Positions 31,818 through 34,853 of a DNA stretch of 34,853 nt are shown here, piece after piece. Under the pieces are notes generated by a model. It saw only the letters and a program-made list of their open reading frames with translations. It ran no database searches and was not told where the DNA came from. The position numbers and the translations under genes were made by a program. This DNA comes from Ancrocorticia sp039812645 (GTDB taxonomy: Bacteria; Actinomycetota; Actinomycetes; Actinomycetales; Actinomycetaceae), in NCBI GenBank assembly GCA_039812645.1, contig JBDIAV010000026.1:1-34853 (forward strand). The letters run 5' to 3'. Numbering within the stretch: position 1 is the stretch's first letter; every line of letters starts with the position of its first letter.

Positions 31818-32480
31818 ATGATCGTCCTGACGATAGACCAAGAAGGTTCACGCCGCGGAGCCGACCGCGTCCCCGAATTATTAGACCAGCTTGCTAGCGT
31901 GCAAACCGTTGCCGGTTTCGAGCGGACTGTGGGGGACGAAGTTCAGGGTTTATTGAAGGATACTAAAGCCGCATGCGCCGCTATTTGTCTTACGATGCGC
32001 ATGGGGGGCTGGCACATTGGGATAGGAATAGGACAGGTCGACGACGACGTCCTCGCCGAGATTCGTTCCGGAACCATACGTACTGGGCGGGGATCCGCTT
32101 TTATTTATGCCCGCGAAGCCGTGGAACAGGCAAAGAAGCATGCGGTGTCATTAGCTGTCGTGGCCGACAATAGCGAGGAAAATCGTGGGGAGGCCGGGGC
32201 TGCGGATGTAAGGGACCGTTCATTGCCCGCCCAACTCCAAGCTATCCTCCATCTTATCGGGGTGGTGGTGTCCAGCAGAACTCCGGCGCAGCGGGAGGTC
32301 GTTGACCTGCTCGCCACAGGAATGACGGGACGAGAGATTGCAATGGCGCTCGCGATTAGTGAGCCGTCAGTGTCCCGGCGACGGCGACTTGCACACGTGG
32401 CCGAAGAAGAAGCTGCCTGGCCTGTTGTAGAGAACATGCTGGCAGAGCTCGATACACGGGTGAATCACGTGGGTGAGTAG
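31818..32480 (+). CDS. SatD-like protein with C-terminal helix-turn-helix
   Basis: The 220-residue soluble protein opens MIVLTIDQEGSRRGADRVPELL and has FERTVGDEVQGLLKD and WHIGIGIGQVDDD, matching the pattern of SatD-family proteins (a D-x-x-G-S-R start and a GDE-x-QG motif) that I know from firmicutes and actinobacteria. The C-terminal part (TPAQREVVDLLATGMTGREIAMALAISEPSVSRRRR) has the spacing of a LuxR/sigma-region-4 helix-turn-helix, so DNA binding is likely. It is preceded by an array of palindromes, making autoregulation plausible. The biochemical role of SatD is not established; the name comes from a streptococcal acid-tolerance locus. A small membrane protein gene follows after 115 bases. 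Confidence 0.7.
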   Translation: MIVLTIDQEGSRRGADRVPELLDQLASVQTVAGFERTVGDEVQGLLKDTKAACAAICLTMRMGGWHIGIGIGQVDDDVLAEIRSGTIRTGRGSAFIYAREAVEQAKKHAVSLAVVADNSEENRGEAGAADVRDRSLPAQLQAILHLIGVVVSSRTPAQREVVDLLATGMTGREIAMALAISEPSVSRRRRLAHVAEEEAAWPVVENMLAELDTRVNHVGE

Positions 32481-32500
32481 CTCTGGTGGCAACTGGGGCC

Positions 32501-32536
32501 TGCGCTCGCGGACGTCGGGGACACAACTCGAGCGCA
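32501..32536. other. 8-bp inverted repeat between the SatD-like and membrane protein genes
   Basis: TGCGCTCG (32501-32508) and CGAGCGCA (32529-32536) can pair around a 20-base loop. It could be a weak processing stem or a protein site. The two genes may be co-transcribed through it. Confidence 0.3.
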
Positions 32537-32598
32537 AAACCTGTCGGAGGTGGGTGAGACGATGATCGTGTCAGAAAACTTCAGGCGGAGGAGGCGTG

Positions 32599-33012
32599 GT
32601 GGGTACTGATGGGTGGTCAACGCTTATTGTGCTGGCTGGGTTAATGCTGTCGGTTTTGGCGGGGTGGGGCCTCGTCGAACTCGTCTTTCAGCTGGCGAAG
32701 GTGGCGGCGCAGGTAGAGGTACGCCCAAAACTCGGCGGTCATGATGCGGTGATCCTCCGCAAGCCCGAGATTCATGTGTTGCGTGGCGGGATGTGGATTG
32801 GTGTTCTGGAGCGATTATGTATCACGGGCGCGGTGCTGGCTGGAGCTCCCTCGCTTATCGCAGCAGTGGTTGCTATCAAGGGATTGGGGCGTTGGTCTGA
32901 ACTCCAGGCGCATCCGTCACTCACCGAACGCTTTATTATTGGAACTCTTGCTTCGTACTTCGCCGCGGCGGCCTGCGGTTATCTTGCTGTGTGGGGACAG
33001 GGGATGCTGTAG
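32599..33012 (+). CDS. Small membrane protein resembling the DUF3307 C-terminal region
   Basis: The protein of about 137 residues has three hydrophobic segments (about residues 5-32, 70-98 and 110-134). The pattern GMWIGVLERLCITGAVLAG, then AVVAIKGLGRWSEL and ERFIIGTLAS, resembles what I recall of the C-terminal part of DUF3307 proteins, which are often encoded next to SatD genes; this is a recollection, not a search. GTG 32599 is preferred because GGCGGAGGAGG (32584-32594) ends 4 bases upstream; GTG 32596 is too close. The function is unknown. It shares its orientation with the SatD-like gene and converges on the NUDIX gene with 9 bases between. Confidence 0.6.
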   Translation: MGTDGWSTLIVLAGLMLSVLAGWGLVELVFQLAKVAAQVEVRPKLGGHDAVILRKPEIHVLRGGMWIGVLERLCITGAVLAGAPSLIAAVVAIKGLGRWSELQAHPSLTERFIIGTLASYFAAAACGYLAVWGQGML

Positions 33013-33021
33013 ATCTGGAAT

Positions 33022-33663
33022 CTAGATCGAGAGGTACCGGTAGCCCCGGAAGTAAAGATCGGCTAGAACGAATACCTTGCGGTAGTAGCCATCGACCAGG
33101 GGAATGAAATCCGCCGTACTCACGTCAGTTGTGAAGGTGAGGGATGTGCCGTCGTCGTCGATCTTGATTCCCCCGCAGGTGATGGACTGTTTCTCGTCAA
33201 ACAGAAGGGCGAGGCCCTGGGCGACGGGGATGGCGAGGAGGGCAGAGACTTCCTCTTTCTGCAGTGTGTAGGTGAGAAGTGGGCGATCATCGCGATAGAG
33301 GAACACGTGGGCGAACTCGCGGTTGCGGGAACCGCTGGCTTCGTCCTGGGCGTCAATTCTCAGACCAAGGGGGATGAGGTGGTCGAGATCGATGTCCACC
33401 CCGAGTTCCTCTTCAATTTCGCGCACCCCGTCCAGTGGCTCCTCGTGTGATTCCAGGTGGCCCGCGGCCGTTACGTCGAGAAGTCCGGGGAAGTTTTTCT
33501 TAAGAGGAGAGCGGAGCTGGACAAGGACGCAAGGCACACCCTCAAGATTGGCAACAAACCAGCAGTGGAAGGTCTCGTGCCAGAAGCCTTGGGTGTGGAC
33601 GATGGTACGGTCTGCCTCGCCAATCTGAACGTGGTTGGCGTCAAACGTCTTGATGATTTCCAT
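33022..33663 (-). CDS. NUDIX hydrolase
   Basis: The 213-residue protein has a NUDIX domain with the box GHLESHEEPLDGVREIEEELGV. The REIEEELG core that holds the metal-binding glutamates is intact, but the gap between the first Glu and REx2EE is one residue shorter than the usual seven. The preceding HTQGFWHETFHCWFV and the following FAHVFLYRDDRP resemble NUDIX proteins related to isopentenyl-diphosphate isomerase. Substrates are typically nucleoside diphosphate-X compounds; none can be assigned. ATG 33663 has TGAGGA 6 bases upstream; an in-frame TTG at 33675 overlaps that site and is rejected. A C-terminal region of about 70 residues beyond the fold is unassigned. Confidence 0.85.
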   Translation of the reverse strand: MEIIKTFDANHVQIGEADRTIVHTQGFWHETFHCWFVANLEGVPCVLVQLRSPLKKNFPGLLDVTAAGHLESHEEPLDGVREIEEELGVDIDLDHLIPLGLRIDAQDEASGSRNREFAHVFLYRDDRPLLTYTLQKEEVSALLAIPVAQGLALLFDEKQSITCGGIKIDDDGTSLTFTTDVSTADFIPLVDGYYRKVFVLADLYFRGYRYLSI

Positions 33664-33850
33664 GTGATTCCTCAAATGAAACGGGGTGTGCCAATATCGC
33701 CGTATGTTACTCAGGGTATAACCCAGATGCTGAGGAAGGGCGGGATAGGCCTGAAAGGCGGAATCAAGATCGCATAATGGGTAGGTTACGGGCTGCCGGC
33801 CATGATGGACGTTGCGGGTAGTAGGCCAGAAGTTGCTAGGGGAAACGAAA

Positions 33851-33874
33851 AAGCCCCCGGAGAACCGGGGGCTT
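33851..33874 (-). terminator. Intrinsic terminator of tRNA-Val(CAC)
   Basis: AAGCCCCCGG (33851-33860) and CCGGGGGCTT (33865-33874) form a 10-bp stem with a 4-base loop. Read on the minus strand it is followed by TTTCG, giving five consecutive U with the stem end, right after the tRNA. The 180 bases between this and the NUDIX start show no gene. Confidence 0.85.
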
Positions 33875-33879
33875 GATTG

Positions 33880-33951
33880 TGGGCGATACTGGGTTCGAAC
33901 CAGTGACCTCTTCGGTGTGAACGAAGCGCTCTACCACTGAGCTAATCGCCC
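33880..33951 (-). tRNA. tRNA-Val (anticodon CAC)
   Basis: On the minus strand GGGCGAT pairs with ATCGCCC, followed by discriminator A. The anticodon stem CTTCG/CGAAG encloses loop TTCACAC with anticodon CAC, reading GUG. The T arm has GGTTCGAACC. The 3' CCA is not encoded (CAA follows). It is 72 bases long and shares its acceptor stem with the two Val(GAC) genes. Confidence 0.95.
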
Positions 33952-33972
33952 GCTGTATTAGCGTGCCCCACG

Positions 33973-34002
33973 AGAATAGCCCGTTTGAGGGGCCGAGTGC
34001 AA
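33973..34002 (-). promoter_or_regulatory. Candidate promoter of tRNA-Val(CAC)
   Basis: TTGCAC (33997-34002) and TATTCT (33973-33978) on the minus strand are separated by 18 bases, and the tRNA starts 21 bases after the -10 box. Confidence 0.5.
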
Positions 34003-34038
34003 AACGGCTGCGAGTGGCGTGCGCCTCACCGTGTCGGT

Positions 34039-34068
34039 TGGACAGCGGCGGAGGTGTTTGCATATAGT
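34039..34068 (+). promoter_or_regulatory. Candidate promoter of the tRNA-Gly-Cys-Val genes
   Basis: TGGACA (34039-34044) and TATAGT (34063-34068) are separated by 18 bases; each differs from consensus at one position. The first tRNA-Gly begins 51 bases after the -10 box. Confidence 0.55.
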
Positions 34069-34119
34069 TATGGGGCGTCGCTGAGAGGTTATCTCGAAGC
34101 TTCTAATAACTTAACTTAC

Positions 34120-34192
34120 GCGGATGTGGCTCAGTTGGTAGAGCATCACCTTGCCAAGGTGAGGGTCGCGGGTTCGAGTCCCGTCATCCGCT
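34120..34192 (+). tRNA. tRNA-Gly (anticodon GCC), copy 1
   Basis: The acceptor stem is GCGGATG/CATCCGC with discriminator T. The anticodon stem TCACC/GGTGA encloses TTGCCAA with anticodon GCC. The T arm has GGTTCGAGTCC. It is 73 bases; CCA is not encoded. It is identical to the copies at 34511 and 34656. Confidence 0.97.
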
Positions 34193-34226
34193 CGGAGGAA
34201 AGGCAGTCTTGACTGTCGATCCACAC

Positions 34227-34297
34227 GGTGGGTTGGCCGAGAGGCGAGGCAACGGCCTGCAAAGCCGTGTACACGGGTTCGAATCCCGTACCCACCT
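34227..34297 (+). tRNA. tRNA-Cys (anticodon GCA)
   Basis: The acceptor stem is GGTGGGT/ACCCACC with discriminator T, as usual for Cys. The anticodon stem ACGGC/GCCGT encloses CTGCAAA with anticodon GCA. The T arm has GGTTCGAATCC. It is 71 bases; CCA is not encoded. It is the only Cys gene in the window and lies 5 bases before tRNA-Val. Confidence 0.96.
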
Positions 34298-34302
34298 CGC
34301 AT

Positions 34303-34374
34303 GGGCGATTGGCGCAGCGGGAGCGCGCTTCCCTGACACGGAAGAGGTCACTGGTTCGATCCCAGTATCGCCCA
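34303..34374 (+). tRNA. tRNA-Val (anticodon GAC), copy 1
   Basis: The acceptor stem is GGGCGAT/ATCGCCC with discriminator A. The anticodon stem CTTCC/GGAAG encloses CTGACAC with anticodon GAC, reading GUC and GUU. It is 72 bases, and the next three bases are CCA (34375-34377), so this copy encodes its 3' end, unlike the others. Confidence 0.96.
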
Positions 34375-34455
34375 CCAGCACACGATGTGCGAGAGCAAGA
34401 AACTTGTTCACGCGCAGAGTGACTGGTTGTGCAGTTTCTGCACTCCCCAGAAGAC

Positions 34456-34478
34456 GAGCCCCGGAGCTGCCGGGGCTC
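34456..34478 (+). terminator. Hairpin between the two tRNA blocks
   Basis: GAGCCCCGG (34456-34464) pairs with CCGGGGCTC (34470-34478) with a 5-base loop. It follows the Gly-Cys-Val block and precedes the second Gly gene. No U-run follows. A smaller GTGCAG/CTGCAC hairpin lies just upstream. Confidence 0.6.
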
Positions 34479-34510
34479 AACATTTGGGATGTGTAGTGCA
34501 CAGCGTCTTC

Positions 34511-34583
34511 GCGGATGTGGCTCAGTTGGTAGAGCATCACCTTGCCAAGGTGAGGGTCGCGGGTTCGAGTCCCGTCATCCGCT
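34511..34583 (+). tRNA. tRNA-Gly (anticodon GCC), copy 2
   Basis: This gene is identical over 73 bases to the copy at 34120, with anticodon GCC and no encoded CCA. It stands between the hairpin at 34456 and the third Gly copy. Confidence 0.97.
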
Positions 34584-34655
34584 CAGATGTCTGGTTTCGG
34601 CGAAAAGCGGAGAGCAGGTGTTAATAATCGGCTACATTGTTAGCTGTACATATAT

Positions 34656-34728
34656 GCGGATGTGGCTCAGTTGGTAGAGCATCACCTTGCCAAGGTGAGG
34701 GTCGCGGGTTCGAGTCCCGTCATCCGCT
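34656..34728 (+). tRNA. tRNA-Gly (anticodon GCC), copy 3
   Basis: This is the third identical 73-base copy with anticodon GCC. TACATT (34633-34638) upstream is a possible -10. The bases after it (GGAAAGGCAG) repeat those after copy 1. Confidence 0.97.
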
Positions 34729-34780
34729 CGATGGAAAGGCAGCTTTGCTGTTAATCCTGACCGCGAGGACAAACTCGCAT

Positions 34781-34852
34781 GGGCGATTGGCGCAGCGGGA
34801 GCGCGCTTCCCTGACACGGAAGAGGTCACTGGTTCGATCCCAGTATCGCCCA
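34781..34852 (+). tRNA. tRNA-Val (anticodon GAC), copy 2
   Basis: This gene is identical over 72 bases to the copy at 34303 and is preceded by the same CTCGCAT. The window ends one base later, so it cannot be seen whether CCA is encoded. Confidence 0.95.
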
Positions 34853-34853
34853 C

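Noticed and set aside
33880..34852. Protein-coding frames across the tRNA cluster
   Set aside because: Several frames translate the tRNA genes themselves on both strands; the cloverleaf elements explain the sequence.

Overview
The window looks like chromosomal DNA of a high-GC Gram-positive bacterium (Actinomycetota, most likely order Actinomycetales). The evidence is the moderately high GC, frequent GTG starts, several apparently leaderless genes, actinobacterial marker families (SepH, DUF4193, DUF3710, DUF3159, DUF3000, DUF5998, CeoB/CeoC) and a gene order known from the actinobacterial core genome. An Actinomycetaceae member (Trueperella/Arcanobacterium-like) would fit, but this is inference.

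Layout. 1-490: tail of an L,D-transpeptidase gene cut by the window edge, then seven 22-bp tandem repeats. 493-4063: a two-domain GNAT acetyltransferase converging on a type IIA topoisomerase A subunit (ParC/GyrA-like). 4270-6712: DUF5998, an alkaline-phosphatase-superfamily protein and thymidine kinase, with overlapping ends. 6709-8421: sepH and divergent DUF4193. 8511-10236: DUF3710, an OB-fold protein and DUF3159, all ATGA-overlapped. 10303-14763: two TrkA/Ceo potassium-regulatory subunits, divergent from an APC/KimA-like permease that is followed by a TRAM-domain RNA methyltransferase. 14962-21071: aconitase, a lipoprotein serpin and dxs. 21436-24352: RNase D/HRDC plus DUF3000, divergent from a FemAB-like peptidoglycan-bridge enzyme. 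24443-31641: glgX-treY-treZ on the minus strand, converting alpha-glucan (glycogen) to trehalose. 31818-33012: a SatD-like protein with a C-terminal helix-turn-helix and a small DUF3307-like membrane protein. 33022-33663: a NUDIX hydrolase. 33880-34852: tRNA-Val(CAC) on minus, then Gly(GCC)-Cys(GCA)-Val(GAC)-Gly(GCC)-Gly(GCC)-Val(GAC) on plus.

How it works together. Most of the window is housekeeping: chromosome topology and division (ParC-like, SepH), nucleotide salvage (Tdk), TCA cycle (Acn), isoprenoids (Dxs), RNA processing and modification (RNase D, RNA methyltransferase), potassium homeostasis (Ceo pair plus permease), wall building (L,D-transpeptidase, FemAB) and glucan-to-trehalose conversion. 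The less ordinary items are a 14-bp-phased array of alternating ATTAGC/GCTAAT half-sites over the promoter of the SatD-like gene, a loop-less 56-bp perfect palindrome between femX-like and treZ, a 20-bp perfect palindrome before aconitase, a secreted serpin between acn and dxs, a 22-bp repeat array, a long acidic tail on GlgX, and a duplicated tRNA block. No rRNA, insertion sequence, prophage or CRISPR array was seen.
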